64,000 bases of DNA, taken from assembly GCF_000786695.1 (NCBI RefSeq), contig NZ_CP009962.1, forward strand, positions 5,332,001 through 5,396,000, read 5' to 3'. The notes below the pieces were generated by a model that saw only the letters and a program-made list of their open reading frames with translations, ran no database searches and was not told the DNA's origin. Shown here in pieces: positions 1-9,809 of this stretch. The first letter of the stretch is position 1. Each line of letters opens with the position of its first letter. A program made the position numbers and the translations under genes. The stretch is from Collimonas arenae. GTDB lineage: Bacteria > Pseudomonadota > Gammaproteobacteria > Burkholderiales > Burkholderiaceae_D.

Positions 1-2
1 TA

Positions 3-551
3 TGCGTCGGTTGTATCTGCGCCATCCTTGCCGGCTGGAAGCTGACCGGCGGTACGCCGCTGCATGCTGTCCGCGAATCGCGCCGCTTGCTGGATTCGAT
101 CGGCTGGGCCTCGGTCCTGCCGCAAATGCTGGCGATGCTGGGCGGCGTGTTCGTCGTGGCCCAGACCGGCAAATCGGTGCAAGAAATCGTTAGCCTGTTC
201 GTCGATCCGCACAACCGCTTCATGCTGGTGGTAATCTACTGCGTCGGCATGGCGCTGTTCACCATGATCATGGGCAACGCCTTTGCCGCCTTCCCGGTGC
301 TGACCGCCGGCATCGCGCTGCCGTTTCTGATTGTCGGCCAGCACGCCGATCCGGCGCCACTGGTGACCATCGGCATGCTGGCAGGTTATTGCGGTACATT
401 GATGACGCCGATGGGCGCCAACTACAACATCGTGCCGGCGGCATTGTTGGAGCTTAAAGATAAATACCTAGTGATCAAAACGCAAATCCCGACGGCGCTG
501 ACGCTGCTGGTCGCCAATATTTTCCTGATGTATTTCCTGATTTTCCGCTAA
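3..551 (+). CDS. DUF979 family membrane protein (5' end outside window)
   Basis: The reading frame is open from the first bases of the window, so the N-terminus lies upstream; about 182 C-terminal residues are visible. They form several hydrophobic segments (near VVIYCVGMALFTMIMGN and LLVANIFLMYFLIF) and a Gly/Met-rich loop (GTLMTPMGANYNIVPAALL) that I recognise as the DUF979 family. In other genomes DUF979 is encoded next to DUF969, and I recall mutant-fitness work proposing the pair as a 5-oxoproline transporter; I cannot verify that here. Linkage to pyroglutamyl peptidase two genes downstream fits that role, because the peptidase releases 5-oxoproline. The DUF2891 gene follows after 9 bp, so this is probably an operon. 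Confidence 0.8.
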   Translation, partial: CVGCICAILAGWKLTGGTPLHAVRESRRLLDSIGWASVLPQMLAMLGGVFVVAQTGKSVQEIVSLFVDPHNRFMLVVIYCVGMALFTMIMGNAFAAFPVLTAGIALPFLIVGQHADPAPLVTIGMLAGYCGTLMTPMGANYNIVPAALLELKDKYLVIKTQIPTALTLLVANIFLMYFLIFR

Positions 552-560
552 GGAGAAGCC

Positions 561-1571
561 ATGCACCTCACTCTCGATCAGGTTTCGGCTTTTGCAGCCT
601 TGCCGTTGCGCTCGCTGCGCCATGAATATCCGAACCACATCATGCATGCCCTCAACGGTCCGCAAGACGTGCTCTCGCCGCGTGCGCTGCATCCTGTGTT
701 CTACGGCTGCTACGACTGGCATTCGGCGGTGCATGGCTATTGGCTGCTGGCGCGTTGCGCCAGGCAGTATCCCACGTTGCCGCAGCAGGACAACATCGCT
801 GTGCTGTTCGATGAACACTTCACCGCCGCCAACATGCAACAGGAACGGGCTTACTTCCAGACGCCTGGGCGCGTATCGTTTGAACGCCCTTACGGCTGGG
901 CCTGGATCATGGCATTAGCGCAAGAACTGGATACCTGGCAGCATCCCAAGGCAAAAATCTGGCTGGCAGCCATGGAGCCGCTGGTGGCAGAAATCCGCAG
1001 CCGCGTATTCAGTTACTTCGCCAAGCTCAGTTATGCGATCCGGGTTGGCACCCATTACAACAGCGCCTTCGCCTTGAAGCTGATCCTGGATTTCGCCCGT
1101 CACCGCAACGATATAGAACTGGAAAGCGCAGTGGTCACCGCATCCTGCCGCTATTTCATGGGCGACAGCAATTATCCGGCGCATTACGAGCCGGGCGGCG
1201 ACGAATTCCTGTCGGCGGCGCTGACCGAAGCCTTGCTGATGTCGGATGTGCTGGAGCCGAATGTTTTCCCCGACTGGTTCGCCCAGTATCTGCCGGCATT
1301 GGGCGATATCGGCCGCCTGATGAATCCGGCCGACGTCAGCGATCATAGCGATCCCAAGATCGCCCACCTGAACGGCTTGAACCTGAGCCGCGCCTGGTGC
1401 ATGAAACGGATTGCGCGACGCCTGCCGGAAAGCGATCCGGCGGGTCCTATCCTGAGCGCCGCGGCAAGACGCCATATCGAAGCCGGCCTGCCCAATGTGG
1501 TCAGCGGCGAATACGCCGGCGAGCATTGGCTGGCGACCTTCGCCATGCTGGCGATGGAAGCGGTCAACTAA
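561..1571 (+). CDS. DUF2891 domain-containing protein
   Basis: This encodes a 336-residue soluble protein without a signal peptide or membrane segment. The conserved pattern HPVFYGCYDWHSAVHGYW near residues 45-62, followed by a helical alpha/alpha-barrel-like remainder with several His and Glu/Asp-rich turns, is typical of DUF2891. No reaction is established for the family, as far as I know. A ribosome binding site (aaggag) precedes the ATG at 561. It sits between the DUF979 membrane protein and pyroglutamyl peptidase in one direction, with 9 and 10 bp gaps, so a role in handling pyroglutamyl peptides or 5-oxoproline is inferred from context only. Confidence 0.85.
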   Translation: MHLTLDQVSAFAALPLRSLRHEYPNHIMHALNGPQDVLSPRALHPVFYGCYDWHSAVHGYWLLARCARQYPTLPQQDNIAVLFDEHFTAANMQQERAYFQTPGRVSFERPYGWAWIMALAQELDTWQHPKAKIWLAAMEPLVAEIRSRVFSYFAKLSYAIRVGTHYNSAFALKLILDFARHRNDIELESAVVTASCRYFMGDSNYPAHYEPGGDEFLSAALTEALLMSDVLEPNVFPDWFAQYLPALGDIGRLMNPADVSDHSDPKIAHLNGLNLSRAWCMKRIARRLPESDPAGPILSAAARRHIEAGLPNVVSGEYAGEHWLATFAMLAMEAVN

Positions 1572-1581
1572 GGCACAATTT

Positions 1582-2235
1582 ATGACTACCCAAAATATCC
1601 TGTTAACCGGTTTCGAACCGTTCGAACAAGAACCGCTCAATCCTTCCTGGGAAGCGGTGCGTGCGCTTGAGGGCTGGCAATGCCAAGGCGCTCAGGTAGT
1701 GGCACGCCAGCTGCCTTGCGTGTTCGGCAAGGCATTGGAAGTATTGGACCAGATGCTCACGGAATTCAAGCCGGCGCTGGTGATATGCGTCGGCCAGGCC
1801 GGCGGCCGCAGCCAGTTGTCGCTGGAACGCGTTGCGATCAATGTCGACGATGCGCGGATTGCCGACAACGCCGGCCGCCAGCCGATCGACCAGCCTATCT
1901 ACAATGACGGCCCCGCTGCCTATTTTTCGACCTTGCCCATCAAGAGCATGGTCAAGGCGATGCGTGCCGCCGGCATCCCGGCTGAAGTATCGCAAACCGC
2001 CGGCACCTTCGTTTGCAACCATGTGTTCTACGGCTTGCTGCATCAGCTGACGCAGCACACGCCGGCGATACGCGGCGGCTTTATCCACATCCCCTACATT
2101 CCATCGCAGGCGGCGCGTCATCCGGGCCAGCCAAGCCTGGCGCTGGACACCGTGATTGAAGGCTTGCGTACGGCAATCCAGAGCGCCATGACCTTGCAAC
2201 AAGATGTCGTCGAAGGCGGCGGCCAGCTGCATTGA
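1582..2235 (+). CDS. pcp: Pyroglutamyl-peptidase I (pyrrolidone-carboxylate peptidase)
   Basis: A 217-residue cytoplasmic cysteine peptidase of family C15 that removes N-terminal pyroglutamate from peptides. The catalytic triad is in place: Glu82 in LERVAIN, Cys145 in GTFVCNHVFY and His169 in GGFIHIPYIP, with spacing as in characterised bacterial enzymes. The N-terminal LLTGFEPF motif is also present. The frame is open further upstream, to about 1495, but the family N-terminus (MTTQNILLTGF) begins at 1582, 10 bp after the DUF2891 stop, so that start was chosen. It is the last gene of a probable three-gene operon that would release and then take up or process 5-oxoproline. Confidence 0.95.
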   Translation: MTTQNILLTGFEPFEQEPLNPSWEAVRALEGWQCQGAQVVARQLPCVFGKALEVLDQMLTEFKPALVICVGQAGGRSQLSLERVAINVDDARIADNAGRQPIDQPIYNDGPAAYFSTLPIKSMVKAMRAAGIPAEVSQTAGTFVCNHVFYGLLHQLTQHTPAIRGGFIHIPYIPSQAARHPGQPSLALDTVIEGLRTAIQSAMTLQQDVVEGGGQLH

Positions 2236-2294
2236 ATGCCGCCCGCGCCAGTTCAGCGAATTTCCTGATTCTGGTACGGCCGATCTTGTATCAT

Positions 2295-2336
2295 AGACTC
2301 GACTGGGAGATTCGTTACTCCCTGAAGATCGAGTCT
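2295..2336 (+). promoter_or_regulatory. Hairpin in the leader of the atpC-like gene
   Basis: Outer arms agactcga (2295-2302) and tcgagtct (2329-2336) are perfectly complementary. Inside them gggag (2305-2309) pairs with ctccc (2318-2322) around an 8-nt loop. No T-run follows, so it does not look like a Rho-independent terminator. The ribosome binding site of the next gene (aggaa, 2343-2347) begins 6 nt beyond the stem. It may be a structured 5' leader or a mRNA-stabilising element; function is inferred. Confidence 0.5.
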
Positions 2337-2352
2337 TGCAACAGGAACCCGT

Positions 2353-2769
2353 ATGTCGGAAACTCAAGTCGTCGTCGTTAGTCCGGAAGGCGAGCTGTAC
2401 GCTGGCAGCGCCGGATTAGTCACCCTGCCGGGCATCGAAGGTTCGCTCGGCATCCTGCCCGGCCATACGCCGCTGCTGACGCGCCTGAGGCCGGGCGCAG
2501 TCCATATCAAACGCCCCAGCGGCGAAGACGATTTCATTTATGTCGCCGGCGGCTACGCCGAAATCCAGCCGCATGCCGTCACTATCCTGGCCGACACCGC
2601 AATCCGCGGCAAGGACCTGGACGAAGCCAAAGCCACCCTGGCGCGGCAGAAAGCCGAGGAACGTTTGCAAAACCTCCATTCGGATATCGACTATGCACTA
2701 GCGCAAGCGGAGCTGGCGCAAGCCACCGCACAACTCGCGACGTTGGCGCAAATGCGACGCGGAAAATAA
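2353..2769 (+). CDS. Orphan F1Fo ATP synthase epsilon subunit-like protein
   Basis: The 138-residue product has the full epsilon-subunit layout: an N-terminal beta-sandwich of about 87 residues with the typical [15 protein letters not shown] motif near residues 29-43, then two C-terminal helices (residues ~88-136) that in the family regulate F1 ATPase activity. Length is normal for AtpC. What is unusual is the setting: no other atp gene is nearby, with pcp upstream and a convergent SH3 gene downstream. It could be a second, stand-alone copy, or the genome's only atpC displaced from its operon; the window cannot tell which. A hairpin lies in its leader. Confidence 0.85.
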   Translation: MSETQVVVVSPEGELYAGSAGLVTLPGIEGSLGILPGHTPLLTRLRPGAVHIKRPSGEDDFIYVAGGYAEIQPHAVTILADTAIRGKDLDEAKATLARQKAEERLQNLHSDIDYALAQAELAQATAQLATLAQMRRGK

Positions 2770-2811
2770 GCTGGGGAGACGCCGGTCTTGTGCCGGACGC
2801 GCTCTCGTCAA

Positions 2812-3411
2812 TCAGCGAGGCTGAGGCCGGTTGCCGCCATGCGGTGGACGCCCTCCGCCCGGAGGTCTGCCACTTGGCGGCCTGATACCGTTTGGCGGCG
2901 GCCGCTGGCCACCACCTAATCCAGGTGGACGCGGCTTTCCTGGCAAGATCGCCGGCGGCCGCGGATGCGGTCTTGGCGGCGGCCGTACTGCCGGTGGCCG
3001 CGGACGATGCGGCCGGTGCGCCCAGTGCGACTGCTGGCCATACCACGGCCGGCCGCGATAATACCGCCCCCAATACGTCCCCAACGAAAAGACGACGATC
3101 GGTAATCCGATGGCGCTACCGTAGTTAATCAACGGCACCTGGTTGCCCTGGTACGGATAATTCAGGTTCTGTGCATAAACCCAGCCGCGATTGCCATCCG
3201 GTAAAGTGACATCGCACCAGCTATAACCATTGATGCAACCGGCCACCGATACCGGCGTGCCCGGGGCAAGCTGGGCCACCAGCGGATAGTCGCGCGCCGG
3301 ACCGGCGCGCAAATTGACAGGCTTGCTGGTAAATGCCTGCTGCGCCATGGCTGCCACAGGGAAAACCAGGCAGGCGGCGGCAAGTAGAGGAATCAAACGG
3401 ATGCGGATCAT
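2812..3411 (-). CDS. Secreted SH3-domain protein with Pro/Arg/Gly-rich tail
   Basis: About 199 residues. The start at 3411 was chosen over a longer one because aggag lies 8 nt upstream and a signal peptide ending in AMAQQA follows directly. Residues ~20-85 form a bacterial SH3 domain (VNLRAGPARDYPLVAQLAPGTPV, then WCDVTLPDGNRGWVYAQNL). A short hydrophobic stretch (IGLPIVVFSLGTYWG) follows, and then a 90-residue tail dominated by RPP, GG and HRP units. Such proteins are exported and thought to bind the cell wall or other surfaces; the ligand is unknown. The low-complexity tail is low in sequence information, so function stays open. Confidence 0.8.
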   Translation of the reverse strand: MIRIRLIPLLAAACLVFPVAAMAQQAFTSKPVNLRAGPARDYPLVAQLAPGTPVSVAGCINGYSWCDVTLPDGNRGWVYAQNLNYPYQGNQVPLINYGSAIGLPIVVFSLGTYWGRYYRGRPWYGQQSHWAHRPHRPRPPAVRPPPRPHPRPPAILPGKPRPPGLGGGQRPPPNGIRPPSGRPPGGGRPPHGGNRPQPR

Positions 3412-3441
3412 GGGCTGGCTCCTGAAGTGCAATCGATGAAA

Positions 3442-3463
3442 TATCCTACTTATATCCTACTTA
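3442..3463. repeat. 11-bp tandem direct repeat upstream of the SH3 gene
   Basis: The unit tatcctactta occurs twice back to back (3442-3452 and 3453-3463) in the AT-rich region just upstream of the SH3-protein start at 3411. The position fits a promoter or operator, but no regulator is evident. Confidence 0.45.
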
Positions 3464-3529
3464 ATTGCGATCAAGGATACCCCGAAAAACTTGCAACATA
3501 GCAGTAAAAACAGTCTCTCCAACGACACC

Positions 3530-4432
3530 CTACCTTGATCGTTCCAGGCTGGCGCGCAGCATTTCAATGAATAAGCGCAAGGCGGTCGGCAACTGGCGGC
3601 GGCTCGGATAGTAGAGGAAGAAACCTGGCATCGGCGGGCACCAGTCGTCCAACGCCCGCACCAGCCGGCCTTGCGCCAGCCATTCCCGCGCCTGTTCTTC
3701 ATAGAGATAACTCAGGCCGATGCCGTCCAGCGCCGCGCCCAGCATCAACTCATCATCGTCCAGTAGCAAAGGGCCGTCGACCGCAACCGCCAGCGCCTCG
3801 CCGTCCTTGGCAAACTCCCATGCATAGAGTGCGCCGCTGGGAAAGCGGCGGCCGATGCAGGCATGCTGTTTCAAGTCCTGCGGATGGCGCGGCAAGCCAC
3901 GACGCGCTGCATACAGCGGCGAGCAGACTACGATCAGGCGCAGCGGCGGCCCCATCGGCAGTGCGATCATGTCGCGCGCCAGGGTCTCGCCGAAGCGGAT
4001 GCCGGCGTCGAAACCCTGCGCAACGATATCAACCAGACTGTCGTCGGTCACCACTTCCAGCCGGATTTCCGGATATGCCGCCAGGAAGCGTGCGAACACC
4101 GGGGCCAGCAGCCAGCGCGCCGCCGTGCGCGGGACGTTCAGCCGCAAGGTCCCACGCGGGGTATCGCGAAACTGGTTGACCTGGTCCAGCGCCTCGCCGA
4201 TTTCGCGCAACGCCGGCCCCAGGCGCGTCAGCAACTGTTCGCCGGCCTCGGTCGGCGTCACGCTGCGCGTGGTGCGGTTGAGCAAGCGCACGCCAAGACG
4301 GCTTTCCAGCGTACGCATGGCGTGGCTCAGCGCCGAGGCGGAAACCCCGCATTCCAGCGCCGCCTTGGTAAAGCTGCGATGGCGGGCAACGCTGGCAAAG
4401 GCGTCCAGTTCAGTCAGGTCGGGTTTGCTCAT
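3530..4432 (-). CDS. LysR-family transcriptional regulator
   Basis: A 300-residue regulator with an N-terminal winged helix-turn-helix (residues ~5-65, TELDAFASVARHRSFTKAAL and SALSHAMRTLESRLGVRLLNR) and a periplasmic-binding-like effector domain (residues ~90-295). The frame is open far upstream over the opposing gene, but the family N-terminus begins at the ATG at 4432. It is divergent from the aldo/keto reductase gene with a 102-bp shared control region, the classic arrangement in which a LysR protein controls its neighbour and itself. The effector is unknown. Confidence 0.93.
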   Translation of the reverse strand: MSKPDLTELDAFASVARHRSFTKAALECGVSASALSHAMRTLESRLGVRLLNRTTRSVTPTEAGEQLLTRLGPALREIGEALDQVNQFRDTPRGTLRLNVPRTAARWLLAPVFARFLAAYPEIRLEVVTDDSLVDIVAQGFDAGIRFGETLARDMIALPMGPPLRLIVVCSPLYAARRGLPRHPQDLKQHACIGRRFPSGALYAWEFAKDGEALAVAVDGPLLLDDDELMLGAALDGIGLSYLYEEQAREWLAQGRLVRALDDWCPPMPGFFLYYPSRRQLPTALRLFIEMLRASLERSR

Positions 4433-4434
4433 TG

Positions 4435-4464
4435 ATGAAATATTTTCAGTATTACATGAAATAT
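4435..4464. promoter_or_regulatory. Candidate operator between LysR and aldo/keto reductase
   Basis: The sequence atgaaatat occurs at 4435-4443 and again at 4456-4464, a 21-bp or two-turn spacing that places both copies on the same DNA face. The first copy adjoins the LysR start codon. This is what a binding site for a dimer or tetramer of the divergent LysR protein would look like, though binding is inferred. Confidence 0.45.
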
Positions 4465-4534
4465 AACATGACTTATCAACGGTAATTGCACAAGAGATAC
4501 TGAGCCTGTCATCACAACCTACGGAACAATTCCA

Positions 4535-5542
<1,008 letters not shown>

Positions 5543-5558
5543 TCCGTAAATGCCGCAG

Positions 5559-8500
5559 TCAAATCTCTCCGCCGCTGCCTTGCAAGCGACGGCGGCGGAA
5601 TCTTTGCACCAGGCGGTCCATATACAGATACACCACCGGCGTCGTATACAAGGTCAACACTTGTGACAGCAGCAGGCCGCCGACCATGGCGATCCCTAGC
5701 GGCCGCCGCAATTCGGACCCCGCGCCGCTGCCCAGAGCCAGCGGCAAGGCGCCTAGCAAGGCGACCATGGTGGTCATCATGATCGGCCGGAATCGCAACA
5801 GGCATGCTTTGTAAATCGCCTCTTCGGGCGACAGGCCGGCATTTTCCTCGACGATGGCGACGTCCACCATCATGATGCCGTTCTTCTTGACGATGCCGAT
5901 CAGCAGCATGATCCCGATCAGCGCCACCAGGGAAAAATCGTAGTGCAGCAGCAGTAGCGCCAGCAAACCGCCGATACCGGCTGACGGCAGCGTGGACATG
6001 ATCGTGATTGGATGGATAAAGCTTTCATACAGCATGCCGAGTACGATATAGATGGTCAACAGCGCCGCCAGGATCAGGAACGGCTGGTTGGCCAGCGACT
6101 CTTGAAAGGCTTGCGCGCTGCCCGCAAAGACCGAGCTCAAACCGGCAGGCTTGGCCATCGACCGCTCTTTCGCATTGATGGCGTTGATCGCATCGCCCAA
6201 GGCTTGTCCCGGCGCCAGGTTGAATGACAGGGTGGTGGCTGGAAACTGGCCGTCGTGATTCACCGTGAGCGGCGCCGCCGAACTTTCAAGTCTGCTGATG
6301 GCGCTCAAGAGTACCGGAACGCCGCTCTTGGACGGCACGTAAATGCGGCCAAGCGCATTCGCATCCAACTGGAAGCGCGGATCGACCTCCAGAATCACCC
6401 GATAGATGCTGACTTGCGTATAAAAACTGGCGACCTGGCGCTGGCCGAAGGCGTCGTACAGGGTGTCGTCAACCGCCTGGACGTTGACCCCGAGGCGCGC
6501 CATCGCGTCGCGGTCCAGCACAATCTGCAAGCGTGGCGCGGTAGGCTGGGAATCGCCTTCGACGTCGCGCAGTTCAGGGAGGGTCCGCAACGCCGCCAGC
6601 ATGCGCGGCCCCCATTGCTGCAGCTCTGCCAAATTAGCGTCGCGCAGCGTGTACTGGAATTGGGTTTTGCTGACGCGGGCGCCAATCTGCAAATCCTGCC
6701 GAGCTTGCATGTGTAGTGTAATTTCCGGGATATTCTTGACCCGCTTGCCGATACGGTCGATGACCTGGTAAACCGAGACATTGCGGTTTTCAAAAGGCTT
6801 CAGGTCAATCAGCAATCGTCCGACATTGGTGGAGGGATCGCCTTCAATCGAGAAATAGACATTCTCGACAGCGTCGTCTTTCCTGACCGCGGCCGCCAGC
6901 GACTGCATCCGCTCCAGCATCGCCGGGTAGGAAATATCGGGTGAGGCTTCGGTGACGCCTGCGATCAGGCCGTTATCCTGCTGCGGGAAAAATCCCTTGG
7001 GAATGTAGACGTAGATTCCCAACGTGACTACCAGCGTCGCCAGCATCACGCCCAAGGTCAACGGCTGATGCCGCAGCACGGCGCGCAAACCGCGGGCGTA
7101 GCCTTGCCGCAAGCGCTCAAGGACTTTCTCGCAGCGTTGGTGAAACAGGCCGCGGTGAACCGTTTGCGGGTTGAGAAAGCGGGCACAGAGAACCGGCGTC
7201 AGCGTCAGTGACACCACACCGGAAATGAGGATGGCTATCGCAACGGTATCGGCAAATTCGCGGAACAAACGCCCCACCACGCCGCCCATGAACAACAGCG
7301 GTATGAATACCGCCACCAGGGAGATCGTCATGGAAAAGATCGTGAAGCCGATTTCACGCGAGCCTTGGAACGCCGCGGCTTGCGGATCCATTCCCTCTTC
7401 CACATGACGCAAAATATTTTCCAGCATCACGATTGCATCGTCCACCACGAAACCGATGGAAATGGTCAGCGCCATCAGCGAGACATTGTCCAGGGTATAG
7501 CCCAGCCCGTACATGGCGGCCATGGTGCCGAACAGCGACAGCGGAATCACGATCGCAGGAATCAAGGTCGCACGCAGGCTGCCCAGAAACAGGTAGACGA
7601 CAAGTACCACCAGCAGGCAGGTGATGAACAGGGTGAACTGGACATCACTGACCGAGGAGCGGATGGTCTGGGTACGGTCGCCCAGCAACACCAGGTGCAG
7701 CGACGGCGGCAGGTTGCGCTGCAGTGCGGGCAATACTTCCTTGATGCTCGCCACGGTGGCGTTCACGTTGAAACCTATCTGCTTGTGTACATCGATCATG
7801 ACCGCCTGATGCTGGCCAAGCCAGGCGCTCTGGCGAACATCTTCGACGCCGGCGATGGTTGTGCCCACATCGCGCAATTTGACAATGGCGCCATTGCGCG
7901 AGGTCAGTGCAATATCGCCATATTGCGCCGCTACGCTGAGCTGATCGCTGGTATCGAGCGTTATCGCTTGCCGGTCGCCGTTCAGGCTGCCTTTCGGACC
8001 GTTCGCGGTTGATTCGCTAATCCGCTGGCGTACATCTTCCATGGTCAAGCCCATGCTTGCGATGCGCCCCGGATCAATCTGAATCCGCACCGCCGGCTTT
8101 TGCTGACCGTGATAATCAATCGCACCGACGCCGCGCACGCGTGCGAGTTCCGGCGTCAGGAAATTCTCGACGTAATCGTCGACCTGGCCGATCGGCAGGT
8201 GATCGGCATAAACGGCGATCGTCATCAGCAACGCGTCCGATGGATTCTTTTTCTCGAAAGTCGGCGGATGCGGCAAGTCCTTTGGCAAGTCGCCCAGCGC
8301 CGCATTGATCGCGCTTTGCACGTCCAGGGCAGCTGCATCGACGCTGCGCGCCAGGTCGAACTGCACGCTGATCGAACTGACGCCAAGCGAGCTGGAAGAG
8401 GTCAGCGAAGTAACGCCTGGCAGGATGGCGAGCGCCCGCTCAAGCGGCGAAGTGATGGAGGATGCGACAGTTTCGGCACTGGCGCCTGGCAAGGAGGTAT

Positions 8501-8642
8501 TCACCGAAATGGTCGGGATATCCACCTGCGGCACACCGGCGATCGGCAACTGCGTGTAACTGGCGACGCCCACGAACAACAATCCCAGCATCAGCAAGAA
8601 TGTCGCTACCGGGCGTCGGATAAACCATGCGGAGAGGTTCAA
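5559..8642 (-). CDS. RND efflux transporter permease (MdtB/MuxB-like)
   Basis: A 1027-residue inner-membrane proton-driven drug exporter of the hydrophobe/amphiphile RND family. The N-terminus (FIRRPVATFLLMLGLLFVGV) is the first membrane helix. The proton-relay motif SIGFVVDDAIVMLEN with two adjacent aspartates lies in helix 4, and two large periplasmic loops and a second six-helix bundle follow. Overall it resembles the MdtB/MdtC and MuxB/MuxC branch. It lies 18 bp downstream of its adaptor gene. Only one permease gene and no outer-membrane channel gene are present, so the pump must borrow a TolC-type protein encoded elsewhere. Confidence 0.95.
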   Translation of the reverse strand: MNLSAWFIRRPVATFLLMLGLLFVGVASYTQLPIAGVPQVDIPTISVNTSLPGASAETVASSITSPLERALAILPGVTSLTSSSSLGVSSISVQFDLARSVDAAALDVQSAINAALGDLPKDLPHPPTFEKKNPSDALLMTIAVYADHLPIGQVDDYVENFLTPELARVRGVGAIDYHGQQKPAVRIQIDPGRIASMGLTMEDVRQRISESTANGPKGSLNGDRQAITLDTSDQLSVAAQYGDIALTSRNGAIVKLRDVGTTIAGVEDVRQSAWLGQHQAVMIDVHKQIGFNVNATVASIKEVLPALQRNLPPSLHLVLLGDRTQTIRSSVSDVQFTLFITCLLVVLVVYLFLGSLRATLIPAIVIPLSLFGTMAAMYGLGYTLDNVSLMALTISIGFVVDDAIVMLENILRHVEEGMDPQAAAFQGSREIGFTIFSMTISLVAVFIPLLFMGGVVGRLFREFADTVAIAILISGVVSLTLTPVLCARFLNPQTVHRGLFHQRCEKVLERLRQGYARGLRAVLRHQPLTLGVMLATLVVTLGIYVYIPKGFFPQQDNGLIAGVTEASPDISYPAMLERMQSLAAAVRKDDAVENVYFSIEGDPSTNVGRLLIDLKPFENRNVSVYQVIDRIGKRVKNIPEITLHMQARQDLQIGARVSKTQFQYTLRDANLAELQQWGPRMLAALRTLPELRDVEGDSQPTAPRLQIVLDRDAMARLGVNVQAVDDTLYDAFGQRQVASFYTQVSIYRVILEVDPRFQLDANALGRIYVPSKSGVPVLLSAISRLESSAAPLTVNHDGQFPATTLSFNLAPGQALGDAINAINAKERSMAKPAGLSSVFAGSAQAFQESLANQPFLILAALLTIYIVLGMLYESFIHPITIMSTLPSAGIGGLLALLLLHYDFSLVALIGIMLLIGIVKKNGIMMVDVAIVEENAGLSPEEAIYKACLLRFRPIMMTTMVALLGALPLALGSGAGSELRRPLGIAMVGGLLLSQVLTLYTTPVVYLYMDRLVQRFRRRRLQGSGGEI

Positions 8643-8660
8643 GGCATCAGTCCGGAAAGA

Positions 8661-9809
8661 TTAACGTGCGAGGGCTTTGGCGACAGCGGCATCCCTGGGC
8701 TCCACCCGAGCGCCATCCTCAAGCTGGAACTGGCCTTCCACCACCACCCGCTCGCCGCCGGTTAATCCAGCCAGGACGACGCTGCGGCCGTCGGCCAGCG
8801 GCCCGGTCGTTATTTCCCTGGATTCGACGACGTTGTCCGGCTTGACGATATACACGAACGGACGCTTGGCTCCCGCTTGGATCGCGGTGCTCGGCACTGA
8901 TACGACATTCGGCAAATCGTTGAGCTGCACGCGCACCGCGACAAAGGCGCCCGGCCACAAATTTTCCTGGGCGTTTTTAAAAATTGCCTTGCAACGGATG
9001 GTGCCGGTGAGCGGATCGATCTGGCTCTCTATCAGCGTCAGATCGCCTTCATCGAGCACCGCCTTGCCATCGTCGGCCAATGCCAGCACGCGCAGAACCT
9101 GGCGCTCCTGCTGCTGGCGCAATACAGCTAACACGCCCTGCGGCAGCGAGAAGGTCACCGCTATCGGCTTGATCTGGCTAAGGATGACCAGGCCGGTGGT
9201 GTCGCCGGCGTGGACCAGATTGCCGGCATCGACCAGCCTCGCCCCCAGCCGTCCATCCATCGGCGCCCGCACAGTGGCGTAATCCAGCTGCAGGCGAGCC
9301 AGGTCGATTTGCGCCTCATCGCCGTTCAGCGTACCCCGCAATTGCTCCACCAGCGCGCGCGTCGTGTCTAGCGTTTGCATGGTGCCCGATTCGGTTTTCG
9401 CCAACGTTTCGTAACGCCCCAGATCAAGTCTGGCGTTGTCGAATTGCGCGCGGTCTTTCTGCTTTTGCGCCAGCGCAGCGCGCAGCTGCACTTCAAACGG
9501 CTGGCGGTCGAGCTCGACCAGCACCTCGCCGCTCTTGACACTTTTTCCTTCCTGGAACAGCACTTTGCTGATCTGGCCATCCACCCGCGCATGCACCACT
9601 ACCGTATTCAACGCTTGCACAGTGGCGGCGCTGTCCAGGTAGCTGTGCACGTTGCCGCGCTCGGCCAGCGCAAACTTGACCGCAATCGCCGGTCTGGCGT
9701 CGCCGCCCTTCTTGACATGGCCAAACAGGCCCGACCTGGCAGCGCCAAAGTACAAAACTGCCACAGCGCAAAGGGCAGCAGCCAAGTACCAGGATCTTTT
9801 CAATTTCAT
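8661..9809 (-). CDS. RND efflux periplasmic adaptor subunit (membrane fusion protein)
   Basis: About 382 residues. The start at 9809 is chosen because the protein then begins with a Lys/Arg stretch and a hydrophobic anchor (SWYLAAALCAVAVLYFGAA); the upstream ribosome binding site is weak and an earlier ATG at 9857 is possible. The order of domains is that of MdtA-like adaptors: a lipoyl/barrel-sandwich half (VVVHARVDGQISKVLFQEGKSVKSGEVLVELD), a coiled-coil hairpin rich in Gln/Leu/Ala, the second lipoyl half (APMDGRLGARLVDAGNLV), and a beta-barrel ending in EGQFQLEDGARV. It joins the RND permease to an outer-membrane channel and is first in the two-gene operon. Confidence 0.92.
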   Translation of the reverse strand: MKLKRSWYLAAALCAVAVLYFGAARSGLFGHVKKGGDARPAIAVKFALAERGNVHSYLDSAATVQALNTVVVHARVDGQISKVLFQEGKSVKSGEVLVELDRQPFEVQLRAALAQKQKDRAQFDNARLDLGRYETLAKTESGTMQTLDTTRALVEQLRGTLNGDEAQIDLARLQLDYATVRAPMDGRLGARLVDAGNLVHAGDTTGLVILSQIKPIAVTFSLPQGVLAVLRQQQERQVLRVLALADDGKAVLDEGDLTLIESQIDPLTGTIRCKAIFKNAQENLWPGAFVAVRVQLNDLPNVVSVPSTAIQAGAKRPFVYIVKPDNVVESREITTGPLADGRSVVLAGLTGGERVVVEGQFQLEDGARVEPRDAAVAKALAR

